Shown piece by piece: positions 44,661 to 54,450 of a DNA stretch of 64,000 nt. This DNA comes from Methylocystis sp. L43 (lineage in GTDB: Bacteria; Pseudomonadota; Alphaproteobacteria; Rhizobiales; Beijerinckiaceae), in the NCBI RefSeq assembly GCF_015709525.1, contig NZ_JADNRA010000020.1:42344-106343 (forward strand), written 5' to 3'. The notes beneath the pieces were generated by a model, which saw only the letters and a list, made by a program, of their open reading frames with translations, searched no databases and was not told where the DNA came from. Position 1 is the stretch's first letter, and every line of letters begins with the position of its first letter. The translations under genes were made by a program, and so were the position numbers.

Positions 44661-46114
44661 CGCGCCATCTCCCACAGCGCGTCGAGATCGATATGCTGCG
44701 CGCAATGCGCCGCCAGCGCATCGAGCGTCTCTTCGATTGAATCTTCATACCGCAGCGAAGATTGCGGCGCGCCAAGCATGCGCAGCAGCGACGCGCGCAA
44801 GCAATCATCCGCGAAAATCCCATGCGCATAGGCGCCCGCCACACGGCCGTCGCGCGAGATCGCGCCATCCGCGCGCCCATCCGCCAGTTGCAGCGCCGGC
44901 CGCGCGCAGTCGGGACCGTTGGTTGCGCCAACATGCATTTCGTAGCCGCAGAACGGCGCGTCGAAAATCGTCGCATGGCCGTTGACCGGGCTCAGCGTTT
45001 TCTCTCCCGTCAGCGTTGTTTCAATATCGAGGAGACCCAAGCCCTGCGCTTCGCCCGCGGCGCCTTCGACGCCGAGCGGATCGCGGATCACGCGGCCGAG
45101 CATCTGATAGCCGCCGCAGACGCCGAAGACGCGGCCGCCGCGACGGACATGCGCGAGAATGTCGATATCCCAGCCATTGGCGCGCAGCGCCGCGAGATCG
45201 GCGATCGTCGCTTTCGAACCCGGCAGCACGACGAGTTGCGTTTCCGGCGGCAGCGGCTCTCCGTCCTTGAGGAAGACCACGCGCACGCCGGGTTCGGCTT
45301 TCAGCGGATCGAGGTCGTCGAAATTGGCGATATGCGGCAGAAGCGGAACGGCGATCACCACGCCGTTGCGCTGATCGTGGCTTCGCATGCGCAACCCGAA
45401 TGCGTCCTCCGCCGGAAGCCGCGCCGCGCCGTCGAAAAAAGGCACGAGGCCGAGCGAGCGCCAGCCCGTCCGCGCTTCGACAAAGCGCAGACCATCGTCG
45501 AACAGCGAGGCGTCGCCGCGAAATTTGTTGACGATGAACCCTTCGATCATCGCCGCGTCATCCTCGCCCAGCGCCGCCTTGCAGCCGACGAGCTGGGCGA
45601 TGACGCCGCCGCGGTCGATGTCGCCGACCAGCACAACCGGAACGTCGGCTTCGCGAGCGAAGCCCATATTGGCGATGTCGTTCTGGCGAAGATTGATTTC
45701 GGCGGCGCTGCCGGCGCCTTCGACGATGACAAGCTCGGCTTCAGCTTTCAGCCGCGCGTAGCTCTCGAGCACAGGCTGCATCAGGCGCGGCTTCAAGTCC
45801 TGGTAGTCGCGCGCCTTCGCCTGGCCGACGACGCGTCCCTGCACGATGATTTGGGCGCCCGACGCGCCTTGCGGCTTGAGCAGCACGGGATTCATATCGA
45901 TGCGAGGCGTAAGCCGCGCGGCGCGCGCCTGCAAGGCCTGGGCACGGCCGATCTCGCCGCCGTCGACCGTGACCGCGGCGTTGTTCGACATGTTTTGCGG
46001 TTTGAAAGGCGCGACGCTGACGCCGCGCTTGACGAAGGCGCGCGCGAGCCCGGCGACGAGCAGCGACTTGCCGACGTCGGAGCCCGTGCCCTGGATCATC
46101 AACGTGCGGCTCAT
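44657..46114 (-). CDS. cobQ: Cobyric acid synthase
   Basis: A 485-aa enzyme that amidates four side chains of adenosylcobyrinate a,c-diamide using glutamine and ATP. The N-terminal dethiobiotin-synthetase-like ATPase domain begins with [17 protein letters not shown] and contains [18 protein letters not shown]. The C-terminal class I glutamine amidotransferase has the nucleophile Cys in [13 protein letters not shown]. The length is normal. Start overlaps the cobK stop by 4 nt and stop overlaps the cobD start, so the genes are translationally coupled. Confidence 0.93.
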   Translation of the reverse strand: MSRTLMIQGTGSDVGKSLLVAGLARAFVKRGVSVAPFKPQNMSNNAAVTVDGGEIGRAQALQARAARLTPRIDMNPVLLKPQGASGAQIIVQGRVVGQAKARDYQDLKPRLMQPVLESYARLKAEAELVIVEGAGSAAEINLRQNDIANMGFAREADVPVVLVGDIDRGGVIAQLVGCKAALGEDDAAMIEGFIVNKFRGDASLFDDGLRFVEARTGWRSLGLVPFFDGAARLPAEDAFGLRMRSHDQRNGVVIAVPLLPHIANFDDLDPLKAEPGVRVVFLKDGEPLPPETQLVVLPGSKATIADLAALRANGWDIDILAHVRRGGRVFGVCGGYQMLGRVIRDPLGVEGAAGEAQGLGLLDIETTLTGEKTLSPVNGHATIFDAPFCGYEMHVGATNGPDCARPALQLADGRADGAISRDGRVAGAYAHGIFADDCLRASLLRMLGAPQSSLRYEDSIEETLDALAAHCAQHIDLDALWEMAR

Positions 46115-46905
46115 GAAGCGAGGAAAGCCATCGCCGCGTCGATGCTATGCGTCGTCGCGGCGTCTCCACTCGCGGGACGCGCAATCATGACGACGTCAAG
46201 CCCGAGCGTCCGCGCCGCTTCGATCTTGGCGTAGGCGAGCGCGCCGCCGCTGTTCTTGGTGACGACGATCTCGATGCGCCGCTCGCGCATCAGCGCGATC
46301 TCATCCTCGAGCGCGAAGGGACCGCGGCCGAAGATCACCTCGCAGGACGGCGGCAGGTCATCGGAGTCGGGCGGTTCGATCACCCGCAGGAGGTAGTCGT
46401 GCTGCGGCGCGGCGCGAAAATCGGCGACGCCCTGCCGGCCGATCGCAAGAAAGACCCGGCGCGGCGCGACGCCGAGCGCGCGCGCCGCCGCGGCGTTGTC
46501 GTCGACGTCGATCCAGCGATCGCCCTGCGCAGAGACCCATGGCGGGCGCGTCAGGACGAGCAGCGGCACGTTGGCGACGGCGCAGGCGGCGCGGGCGTTG
46601 GCGGAGATGCGCGCGGCGAAGGGATGCGTCGCGTCGATGACATGCGAAATGCGCTCTTCGATGAGATAGCGCGTCAATCCTTCGACGCCGCCGAAACCGC
46701 CGACGCGAACCGGCACATCATGCGCGAGCGGCGCGCTGGTGCGTCCGGCGAGCGAAATGACGCCCGCAAGACGCGGGTCGGCGGCGATACGCGTCGCCAG
46801 CGCGCGCGCTTCGCTCGAGCCGCCGAGCACGAGCGCGCGGCGGCGCTCTATCGAAGCGGACGAAGGAAATCGCGTCGACTCCGCACTCTTGGCGCCGTTT
46901 TCCAT
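46111..46905 (-). CDS. cobK: Precorrin-6A reductase
   Basis: A roughly 264-aa protein of the CobK/CbiJ family that reduces precorrin-6A (or cobalt-precorrin-6A) with NADPH. Family features: [17 protein letters not shown] near the N-terminus, [30 protein letters not shown], and [20 protein letters not shown]. The start is not certain: ATG 46905 is chosen, while the frame is open from a TTG at 46935. It is the first gene of the cob run; no cobalamin riboswitch elements are seen upstream. Confidence 0.87.
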   Translation of the reverse strand: MENGAKSAESTRFPSSASIERRRALVLGGSSEARALATRIAADPRLAGVISLAGRTSAPLAHDVPVRVGGFGGVEGLTRYLIEERISHVIDATHPFAARISANARAACAVANVPLLVLTRPPWVSAQGDRWIDVDDNAAAARALGVAPRRVFLAIGRQGVADFRAAPQHDYLLRVIEPPDSDDLPPSCEVIFGRGPFALEDEIALMRERRIEIVVTKNSGGALAYAKIEAARTLGLDVVMIARPASGDAATTHSIDAAMAFLAS

Positions 46906-46951
46906 CAATCCATTCACGCGCGTCACACAACCCAATCGAAGTTTTCACGAA

Positions 46952-47048
46952 TGTCATTCCCGACGCACGCATCGCGGGGGATCGGGAATCCAGACTCTTA
47001 TCTCGATACTGGAGTTCCGGTCGGACCTTCGGTCCGCCGGGAATGACA
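46952..47048. repeat. 97-bp palindromic intergenic element
   Basis: TGTCATTCCCG (46952-46962) is the exact inverse of CGGGAATGACA (47038-47048). Nested inside are GGGAATCCAG-like and GGACC-TTCG-GGTCC stems, so the whole element can fold into a branched hairpin. It resembles the REP/MITE-like palindromic repeats scattered between genes in proteobacteria. It lies between cobK and the iorAB gene. Copy number in the genome is unknown here. Confidence 0.6.
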
Positions 47049-47100
47049 GCCCCGAGCGCTGGCGGTGGGATTTATATCACCGCATCATTCAGAGCGGTGC

Positions 47101-50100
47101 TCACTCGGCGGCGAGTTTCACCGCGCTTGGCTGGCGATATTCGGCCATGAGCCGTTCGCGCTCAGCGTCCGCCGCCGCGATGTGGCGGGCCTTGATGTGG
47201 CCAAATCCGCGGATGTATTCCGGCAGACGCGCCAGCGCGACGGCGCCCGCATGATTTTCCCGCGTCAGCGAAGCGGCGAATTCGTCGAGCAGCGCTTCGT
47301 AGTCCTTCAGCAACCTGCCCTCGACCACGCGATCGTGGTCGAAGCGGAAGACGTCGAACCAGGTGTTGCGCAATGTTTTCATTCTCGCCAACAGGCGCAG
47401 CACCTTGAACATCCAGGGTCCGAAGGTGATCTTGCGCGAGCCGCCGAAGTCGGTCTTGCGCTGAAGGGACGGGAAGTTGGGCGCAAGATGCAGTTCGAGG
47501 CGAAGATCGCCCTCGAAAGTTTCCTTAAGCTGACGTTGGAAGGCGCCGTCCGTATAAAGCCGTCCGACTTCATAATAGTCTTTCGCCGCCATCAGCTTGA
47601 AGAGATAGCGGGCGACCGCCTCGGTGAGTTCACGCGAGCCTGGCGCGCGCGCGGCTTCCAGCCTCGCGATCTTCTCGACGCGCGCGCGATAACGCGCGGC
47701 GTAGGCTTCGTTCTGGTAGCCGACGAGAAAAGCCGCGCGACGTTCGATGATTTCCTCGAGCGTCTTCGCTTTTTCGCGTTCGCCATTGGGCTGACGCAGC
47801 GACTTGACCGTGGCGAGCACGCTGCTCAGATCATGCGCGGCGCGTCGGCCCCACAGAAAGGCCGATTGATTCATCGGCACGGATTCGCCGTTCAGTTCGA
47901 TGGCGCGCAGGATCGCCGCCTCCGACAGCGGCAGATAGCCCTTCTGCCATGCGTAGCCGAGGATGAAAATATTTGCTGCGATCGAGTCGCCGAGCAGCGC
48001 CTGCGCCAGCGCCGTGGTGTCGATGAAGGTCGACTCCGGTCCGCCCGCACGGCGGATCGCCTGCTTGATCTCTTCCGACGGCAGCACGAAGTCGGGATTG
48101 CGCTCGATATCGCCGGGAAACACTTCGGCGCTGTTGACGAGCACCGCCGTCTTGCCCTGCTCGACGGCGGCGAGCACCTGCTTGGCGCCGGCGACGACGA
48201 GGTCGCAGCCGAGCAGAAGATCGGCTTCGCCCGCAGCGATGCGGATGGCGTGAACCTCCGCCGGCGTGCGGCCGATCTTCACGTGGCAATAGACCGCCCC
48301 GCCCTTCTGCGCGAGGCCGGCCATGTCGATGACGCCGACGCCCTTGCCCTCGAGATGCGCAGCCATGCCGAGAATGGCGGAAACCGTGACGACGCCCGTG
48401 CCGCCAAGCCCGGCGATGAGAACGCCGTAAGGCACGGCGCCGATCTTAGCGATCGCAGGCTCCGGCAACGCCGGCAGTCCGCCGTCGTCCTGCGTCGAGG
48501 GCAGCGGCGCCTTTTTCATGCGCCCGCCATGTACGGTGACGAAGCTCGGGCAGAACCCCTCGAGACAGGAAAAGTCCTTGTTGCAGGCGGACTGGTCGAT
48601 GCGCCGCTTGCGGCCGAATTCAGTTTCAACCGGCTGCACCGCGACGCAGTTCGACGCCGTGCCGCAGTCACCGCAGCCCTCGCACACGAGTTCATTGATG
48701 ATGACGCGCGAATCCGGATCGCTCATCAGCCCGCGCTTGCGCAGGCGACGTTTTTCGGTGGCGCAGGTCTGATCATAGATGAGGACGGTGACGCCGTCCG
48801 TTTGCGCCAGATCGCGCTGCACCTCATTGAGGACATTGCGATGATGGATCGTCAGGCCCGGCGGCCAGCCGATCGTCGGCGCATATTTGCCAGGCTCGTC
48901 GGAGACGAGCGCGATCTTCTGCACGCCTTCGGCCGCGACCTGCCGCGCGATCGTCTCGACGGTCAGCTCGCCTTCATGCTTCTGGCCGCCGGTCATCGCG
49001 ACGACGCCGTTGAAGAGAATCTTGAAGGTGATGTTGGTGTTGGTCGCGACCGCAAAGCGGATGGCGAGCGACCCCGAATGATTATAGGTGCCGTCGCCGA
49101 GATTTTGGAACATATGCTTGCGCGTCGAGAACGGCGCTTCGCCGATCCAGTTCGCGCCTTCGCCGCCCATATGGGTGTAACCCTCCGTCGAGCGGTCCAT
49201 CCACTGCGCCATGTAATGGCAGCCGATGCCGGTATAGGCGCGCGAGCCCTCGGGCACATGGGTCGATGTCGAATGCGGGCAGCCGGCGCAGAAATGCGGC
49301 ACGCGGACGGTGACGTCGGTCATCGTCCGGCGGCGATCCTGCAGCTTCTCGAGCCGGCGCACGCGCGCCTCCAGCTCGTCGAGCGAATGATATTTCAACA
49401 GCCGCCGGCCGATGGCGATGGCGACGTCATTGGAGTCGAGCGCGCCCTTGACCGGGAACAGCCATTCGCCGCGCTCGTCCTTCTTGCCGATGCAGAGCGG
49501 CTGATGCGGCGCGCCGTACAGTTCCTCGCGCAGCTGCACTTCAATGAGCGAGCGCTTCTCCTCGACGACGATGATGAGGTCGAGGCCCCGGGCGAATTCA
49601 CGCAGACCCTGCGGCTCCAGCGGCCAGGGCGCGGCGATCTTGTATAGGCGCAGACCGAGATCGTTCGCCTTCACCTCGTCGAGGCCGAGATCGTCCATCG
49701 CCTGGCGCACGTCGAGATAGGACTTGCCGACGGTGATGACGCCGATCTTCGGATTGGCGCCGCCGGAGGTAATGATGCGGTTCAATCGATTGGCGCGGAT
49801 GAAGGCGAGCATCGCGTCGCGCTTGCTCTCCTGCATGCGCGCTTCCTGCGAAAGGACCGGATCGCCGGGACGGATGTTGAGGCCGCCTGGCGGCATGAAG
49901 AAAGATGGGGGCGCGATCGGGCGGATGCGGTCGAGCGAACCGTCGATCGAGGCCGTCGACTCGACCGTATCCTTGAGGAGCTTCAGGCCGACCCAGACGC
50001 CCGCGAAGCGCGACAGGGCGAAGCCGTAAAGCCCGTAATCGAGAATTTCCTGAACGCCGGCCGGCGACAGGATCGGGATCATCACATCGACGAAATGATA

Positions 50101-50616
50101 ATCGGACTGATGCGCGGTGGTTGAGGATTCGGCGGTGTGATCGTCGCCCATGAGGGCCAGCGCGCCGCCGTGGCGCGAGGTGCCGGCGAGGTTGACGTGG
50201 CGGAAGGCGTCGCCGCTGCGGTCGATGCCTGGACCTTTGCCGTACCAAAGCGAGAAAACGCCGTCGTACTTGCCTTCGCCGCGCATCTCAGCCTGCTGCG
50301 CGCCCCAGACGGCGGTCGCGGCGAGATCCTCGTTGAGCCCGGGCATGTACAAGATATTATTGGCGTCGAAGAGCGCCTTGGCCTTGTGCATCTGCGCGTC
50401 GACGCCGCCGAGCGGCGAGCCGCGGTAGCCGGTGACGAAACCCGCAGTGTTCAGTCCAGCGCGGCGGTCCGCCTCCTTCTGCATCAGGAGCATGCGCACG
50501 ATCGCCTGGGTGCCGGTGATCAGAACGCGCGACCTGTCGAGATCAAATCGATCGGAGAGCGACGCCTCGGCGAAGGCGGAGCCGGTCTTTGCGTCGCCGG
50601 CGGCGATGTCCGCCAT
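47101..50616 (-). CDS. Indolepyruvate ferredoxin oxidoreductase, fused subunits
   Basis: A 1171-aa fusion of the alpha (TPP-binding) and beta (gamma-type) parts of 2-oxoacid:ferredoxin oxidoreductase of the indolepyruvate type. It converts aryl or branched 2-oxoacids and CoA to acyl-CoA, CO2 and reduced ferredoxin. The N-terminal domain has TGYRGSPLGGVD; the TPP domain has FCAGCPHSTSTH and a GIGCHYMAQW segment. An iron-sulfur cluster region (CEGCGDCGTASNC, then CNKDFSC and GFCPSF) sits near residue 650. The C-terminal gamma domain begins at about 720 (GVLIAGLGGTGVVTVSAILG). Large fused forms occur in many aerobic proteobacteria. It is a single gene, transcribed toward cobK. Confidence 0.88.
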   Translation of the reverse strand: MADIAAGDAKTGSAFAEASLSDRFDLDRSRVLITGTQAIVRMLLMQKEADRRAGLNTAGFVTGYRGSPLGGVDAQMHKAKALFDANNILYMPGLNEDLAATAVWGAQQAEMRGEGKYDGVFSLWYGKGPGIDRSGDAFRHVNLAGTSRHGGALALMGDDHTAESSTTAHQSDYHFVDVMIPILSPAGVQEILDYGLYGFALSRFAGVWVGLKLLKDTVESTASIDGSLDRIRPIAPPSFFMPPGGLNIRPGDPVLSQEARMQESKRDAMLAFIRANRLNRIITSGGANPKIGVITVGKSYLDVRQAMDDLGLDEVKANDLGLRLYKIAAPWPLEPQGLREFARGLDLIIVVEEKRSLIEVQLREELYGAPHQPLCIGKKDERGEWLFPVKGALDSNDVAIAIGRRLLKYHSLDELEARVRRLEKLQDRRRTMTDVTVRVPHFCAGCPHSTSTHVPEGSRAYTGIGCHYMAQWMDRSTEGYTHMGGEGANWIGEAPFSTRKHMFQNLGDGTYNHSGSLAIRFAVATNTNITFKILFNGVVAMTGGQKHEGELTVETIARQVAAEGVQKIALVSDEPGKYAPTIGWPPGLTIHHRNVLNEVQRDLAQTDGVTVLIYDQTCATEKRRLRKRGLMSDPDSRVIINELVCEGCGDCGTASNCVAVQPVETEFGRKRRIDQSACNKDFSCLEGFCPSFVTVHGGRMKKAPLPSTQDDGGLPALPEPAIAKIGAVPYGVLIAGLGGTGVVTVSAILGMAAHLEGKGVGVIDMAGLAQKGGAVYCHVKIGRTPAEVHAIRIAAGEADLLLGCDLVVAGAKQVLAAVEQGKTAVLVNSAEVFPGDIERNPDFVLPSEEIKQAIRRAGGPESTFIDTTALAQALLGDSIAANIFILGYAWQKGYLPLSEAAILRAIELNGESVPMNQSAFLWGRRAAHDLSSVLATVKSLRQPNGEREKAKTLEEIIERRAAFLVGYQNEAYAARYRARVEKIARLEAARAPGSRELTEAVARYLFKLMAAKDYYEVGRLYTDGAFQRQLKETFEGDLRLELHLAPNFPSLQRKTDFGGSRKITFGPWMFKVLRLLARMKTLRNTWFDVFRFDHDRVVEGRLLKDYEALLDEFAASLTRENHAGAVALARLPEYIRGFGHIKARHIAAADAERERLMAEYRQPSAVKLAAE

Positions 50617-50889
50617 TACTGCTCTCCTGCGAGAAATCGGGGCGAAGCGCGCTTGGGACTCTTGCGCTCACACGCTAAAAGCAAGGATCAACCCGTGAAC
50701 GAATCCGGTTCAAAGACCCAGCTGGCGGCCTTCCGCCGCAGAGGCGCCCCACTAGCGCCGATTCTATATCCGTCACCTTATGCCACACGGAAGCGCCTTT
50801 TCAAGGACGGATCTGCTAGCATGCACAGGCTCGAAGCGGGAGCCTGCGCCGCGTTTTCGCCGCCTTCGCCGCCTAAGCGCGAGACTCGC

Positions 50890-51534
50890 ATGAAGCTGAA
50901 AATAAACTCGATTCTCATCCTTTTGACGACGGCGCTGGGAATTGGCGCGGCCTTCGCGCACCCCCATGTCTGGGTGGCGGTGCGCAGCGAGGTCATATTC
51001 GCGCCAGACGGAAAAATCGCGGGCGTTCAACACGCTTGGGAGTTCGACGAAATGTATTCGGCCTATGCCGTACAGGGGCTCGGCAAGGACGGCAAGCCGC
51101 CCACCCGGGAAGAACTCGCGCCGCTCGCCAGGACGAACGTCGAGTCGCTGGCCGAATTCGAGTTCTTCACCTTTGCCAAGCAGAATAGCGCCAAGCTTGC
51201 GTTTAAGGAGCCGGAGAATGTGACGCTCGAAGCCAATGACAAGAAGATCGTCACGCTGCGCTTCTTCCTGCCGCTGCAGACGCCGGTCGCGGCGAAGAAG
51301 CCGTTCTCCTTTCAGGTCTATGACCCGACCTATTTCGTCTCCTTCGGACTGGAAAAGAAGGATCCCGTGACGCTCGCGGGAGCGCCGGCCGGATGCTCGC
51401 TCAGCCTCGTCGAACCTGCGCCGCTCATGGCGAATGAAAACCAAAAACTGAGCGAAGCGTTCTTTCAGAACATGTCGCCGGGAGCCGATTTCGGCATGAA
51501 GCTGGCGACGCGCGCGATCGTGGCCTGTCCGTGA
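50890..51534 (+). CDS. DUF1007 periplasmic protein
   Basis: A 214-aa exported protein with a signal peptide (ILILLTTALGIGAAFA, cleaved near HPHVWV). The body is DUF1007-like, with HPHVWVAVRSEVIFAPDGKI and AWEFDEMYSAYAVQGL. It overlaps the next gene (NicO-type transporter) by 4 nt, the usual DUF1007-NicO pairing, and DUF1007 proteins are thought to help metal export or import at the periplasmic face. The N-terminal His residues after the signal cleavage could bind Ni or Co. ATG 50890 is chosen because the longer frame lacks a signal. Confidence 0.78.
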   Translation: MKLKINSILILLTTALGIGAAFAHPHVWVAVRSEVIFAPDGKIAGVQHAWEFDEMYSAYAVQGLGKDGKPPTREELAPLARTNVESLAEFEFFTFAKQNSAKLAFKEPENVTLEANDKKIVTLRFFLPLQTPVAAKKPFSFQVYDPTYFVSFGLEKKDPVTLAGAPAGCSLSLVEPAPLMANENQKLSEAFFQNMSPGADFGMKLATRAIVACP

Positions 51535-52535
51535 AGATTGGGCAGAGGGTGGTTTGGCTGGGCGTAACGGCCGCGGCGCTGGCCGCGATCGCCGCCTCAT
51601 CGGCCTGGGGCGCGCCGCGCCATCCGTTTGCGGTCGGCGCGCAAGAATCGACCGCGGCGGCGACAGGAATCGCCGGGCTGATCCTTGCTTGGCAAAGCAA
51701 GTTCCACGCTGAGCTGCACGCCGCCGTGCGCGCGCTGAAGACCGATCCGTCTGCGTTCTTCGCGCTCGCGGCGGCGAGTTTCGCCTATGGCGCCTTTCAC
51801 GCCGCCGGACCCGGCCACGGCAAGGCGGTGCTTGCGTCCTACATGCTCGCCAATGAAACGGCGCTGCGCCGCGGTCTGCTGCTTGCGGCGCTGGCCGCGC
51901 TGCTGCAAGGACTTGTCGCCATCGCCGTCGTCGGCGCGGCCGCGATGTTTTTTCGCGCGACCGCGAGTCAGATGAACGACGCGACCCGCCTTATCGAGCT
52001 TGCGAGCTATGCGGCGGTCGCGGCGCTCGGCGCGCGGCTCGCCTGGGTGAAAGGCCACGCGCTGGCGGCGGCCGTCCGCATGCCCGCGATCGCCCCAACG
52101 GCGCGCGGCTTCGTTTGCGAGGCCATCGACGATCCGACGCATGTGCATGACGCGACCTGCCGCCACGCGCCGGACCCTTCGACATTGGGAGGAGCGAAGT
52201 TTCGCCTCGCCGACGCGGCCGCGACCGTCGTCGCCGCCGGCCTGCGCCCCTGCTCGGGGGCCATTCTGGTGCTGGTCTTCACCCTGTCGCAGGGGCTTTT
52301 CGCCGCCGGGGCCGCGGCGGTCATCGCCATGTCGGCGGGAACGGCGATTACGACGAGCGCCCTCGCCGCGACGGCTGTTTACGCCAAGAGCGCCGCGGTG
52401 CGGTTTGGCGCGAAGGATTCACGGCGCGCAATCATCATCGCCCGCAGCGGCGAGTTCATCGCCGCAATCCTCGTTCTGGCGCTCGGCGTTTCGCTGCTCT
52501 TGGGCCTCGGGCTGGCGCCACCCGGGACGGCGTGA
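51531..52535 (+). CDS. NicO-family nickel/cobalt transporter
   Basis: A 334-aa membrane protein of the NicO/RcnA family. The signature FHAAGPGHGKAVLASYML at about residues 85-102 corresponds to the metal-binding HX4DH-like loop region of the family, and the second half has LRPCSGAILVLVFTLSQG. A cytoplasmic segment holds several His (DDPTHVHDATCRHAPDP). It transports Ni2+ or Co2+ with the DUF1007 partner encoded just upstream. Cobalt supply or detoxification would suit the nearby B12 genes; direction of transport is not clear from the sequence. The first 30 residues contain an extra hydrophobic segment. Confidence 0.82.
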   Translation: MKIGQRVVWLGVTAAALAAIAASSAWGAPRHPFAVGAQESTAAATGIAGLILAWQSKFHAELHAAVRALKTDPSAFFALAAASFAYGAFHAAGPGHGKAVLASYMLANETALRRGLLLAALAALLQGLVAIAVVGAAAMFFRATASQMNDATRLIELASYAAVAALGARLAWVKGHALAAAVRMPAIAPTARGFVCEAIDDPTHVHDATCRHAPDPSTLGGAKFRLADAAATVVAAGLRPCSGAILVLVFTLSQGLFAAGAAAVIAMSAGTAITTSALAATAVYAKSAAVRFGAKDSRRAIIIARSGEFIAAILVLALGVSLLLGLGLAPPGTA

Positions 52536-52681
52536 CGCCGCTCGCGGCGACGCAACATAATGATTGCTGTTGGACATGGCCTCATTCGACGCGAGACGCG
52601 CTATCTTGGATATAAGCACATAGGCGGAGCGGACGATTCGCAATGCGAGATCGACGCCGCCTCGCGGAGGTCCAGGACGAC

Positions 52682-54442
52682 ATGACAAGCGCGGAACAAC
52701 AACGAGAGGACCCCTACGTCAAGCGTCCGTGGCTTTCGTCCTACCCCGCTGGCGTCCCGGCGGACATCGACGAATCTTCCTATTCGACGCTGGTCAATAT
52801 TTTCAACGCGAGCGTTGCGGAATTCGCCGAGCGGCCGGCGATGGAGAGTTTCGGCGCCACGCTCACCTTCGAGGAGCTCGGCCGCGCGGCGGTCGCCGTC
52901 GCCTCCTGGCTGCAGACGCGCGGATTAAGAAAAGGCGATCGGGTCGCGATCATGTCGCCCAACGTCCTCGCCTATCCGGCGACGCTCTTTGGCGTCCTGC
53001 TCGCTGGCGGCGTCGTCGTGAACGTCAATCCGCTGTACACGCCGCATGAGCTCGAGCACCAGATAAACGACTCCGGCGCGCGCTTCTTATTCGTGTTCGA
53101 AAACTTCGCGCATACGGCCGCCGCCGCCTGGCCGCGCATGAAAGTCGAACGTGCGGTGATCATGAAGCCCGGCGATCTGATGGGGCTGCGCGGACTGATC
53201 GTCAATTTCGTCTCGCGCTGGGTCAAACGCATGGTCCCCGCCTATCGGCTGCCCGGCTGCGTCGGCTTCGCGCATGTGTTGCAGGCGGGCGCCGAGGAGC
53301 CGTTCAAGCCGCCGCCAGTCGGGCCGGACGACATCGCCTTTCTGCAATACACCGGCGGCACGACCGGCGTCGCCAAGGGCGCCATGCTGCTGCATCGCAA
53401 CGTCGCCGCCAATGTCGAACAGTCGTGGACCTGGCTGAAGCCCTATCTCGAAGGTAAGCCGCTGATCATGGTGACGGCGCTGCCGCTCTACCATATTTTT
53501 GGACTTACGGCCTGCCTGCTGCTTGTGGTGAAGACCGGCGGTTGCTGCCTGCTGATCGCCAATCCCCGCGACATCAAGGGCCTGATCGCGACGCTGCGCA
53601 AATCGACGTTCACGCTGTTCTCCGGCGTCAACACGCTTTATGCGGCGATCGCCGACCATTCCACCGCCGGCTCGGTCGACTATTCCAATCTTCTCCTGAC
53701 CATCTCCGGCGGCATGTCGACTCAGGAAGTCGTGGCGAAGAAGTGGAAGGCGCTCACCGGCAAGCCGATCGTCGAAGGCTATGGACTGACCGAAACGTCG
53801 CCGATCGTGACGGTCAACAAGCCGACGATCGCCGAATTCACCGGCGCGATCGGCTATCCGGCGCCGTCGACGGAAATCTCGCTGCGCTCGCCCGATGGCG
53901 AGCCGGTTCCGCTCGGCGAGCGCGGCGAACTCTGCGTCAGGGGACCGCAGCTGATGGGCGGCTACTGGCGCCGGCCGGATGAGACGGCGAATGCGCTGAC
54001 CCCCGACGGATTTCTCAAGACCGGCGACATTGCGGTGATGGCGCCCGACGGGCTGATCAAGATCGTCGATCGGTTGAAGGACATGATCCTCGTCTCGGGC
54101 TTCAACGTCTATCCGAACGAAGTCGAATCCGTCCTGGTCGAACACCCCAAGGTGAAGGAAGCAGCTGTCATCGGCGTGCCGAACGAACATTCCGGCGAAG
54201 CGCCCATGGCGTTCATCGTGGCGCGCGACCCGAGCCTCACGCGCGAAGAGTTGCGCGCGTTCGCGCATGAGCAACTGACGAGCTACAAGGTTCCGCGCTA
54301 TTACGAATTTCGCGAGAACCTGCCCAAGAGCAACGTCGGCAAAATTTTGCGGCGCGCGCTCAAGGACGAATTTCTCGCGCGCAAGAATACCGTCGCCGAT
54401 GAGGGACGCGGCAAGAGCGTGCGCACCGAACTCAAAGGCTAA
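52682..54442 (+). CDS. fadD: Long-chain fatty-acid-CoA ligase
   Basis: A roughly 586-aa AMP-forming acyl-CoA synthetase. It activates fatty acids with ATP and CoA. Motifs: YTGGTTGVAKGAMLLHRN (P-loop-like, about residue 222), YGLTETSPIVTVNKP (about 370), the adenylation core KTGDIAVMAPDGLIKIVDRLKDM and the C-terminal catalytic Lys in PKSNVGKILRR. The start at ATG 52682 (MTSAEQQREDPYVKR) is chosen; a longer frame begins at 52643. It converges on bioA with an 8-nt gap. Substrate chain length is inferred from the family only. Confidence 0.88.
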   Translation: MTSAEQQREDPYVKRPWLSSYPAGVPADIDESSYSTLVNIFNASVAEFAERPAMESFGATLTFEELGRAAVAVASWLQTRGLRKGDRVAIMSPNVLAYPATLFGVLLAGGVVVNVNPLYTPHELEHQINDSGARFLFVFENFAHTAAAAWPRMKVERAVIMKPGDLMGLRGLIVNFVSRWVKRMVPAYRLPGCVGFAHVLQAGAEEPFKPPPVGPDDIAFLQYTGGTTGVAKGAMLLHRNVAANVEQSWTWLKPYLEGKPLIMVTALPLYHIFGLTACLLLVVKTGGCCLLIANPRDIKGLIATLRKSTFTLFSGVNTLYAAIADHSTAGSVDYSNLLLTISGGMSTQEVVAKKWKALTGKPIVEGYGLTETSPIVTVNKPTIAEFTGAIGYPAPSTEISLRSPDGEPVPLGERGELCVRGPQLMGGYWRRPDETANALTPDGFLKTGDIAVMAPDGLIKIVDRLKDMILVSGFNVYPNEVESVLVEHPKVKEAAVIGVPNEHSGEAPMAFIVARDPSLTREELRAFAHEQLTSYKVPRYYEFRENLPKSNVGKILRRALKDEFLARKNTVADEGRGKSVRTELKG

Positions 54443-54450
54443 CGATCGCT

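Noticed and set aside
46147..47046. 299-aa open frame on the plus strand
   Set aside because: Antisense to cobK and running into the palindromic repeat; no motifs.
46936..47100. Cobalamin riboswitch before the cob genes
   Set aside because: No B12-box or conserved riboswitch core was seen here or upstream of the NicO-type genes; the region is taken up by a palindromic repeat.
47065..49647. 860-aa open frame on the plus strand
   Set aside because: It lies opposite the clearly coding ior gene and its translation is rich in Arg/Ala with no family features; long antisense frames are common in GC-rich DNA.
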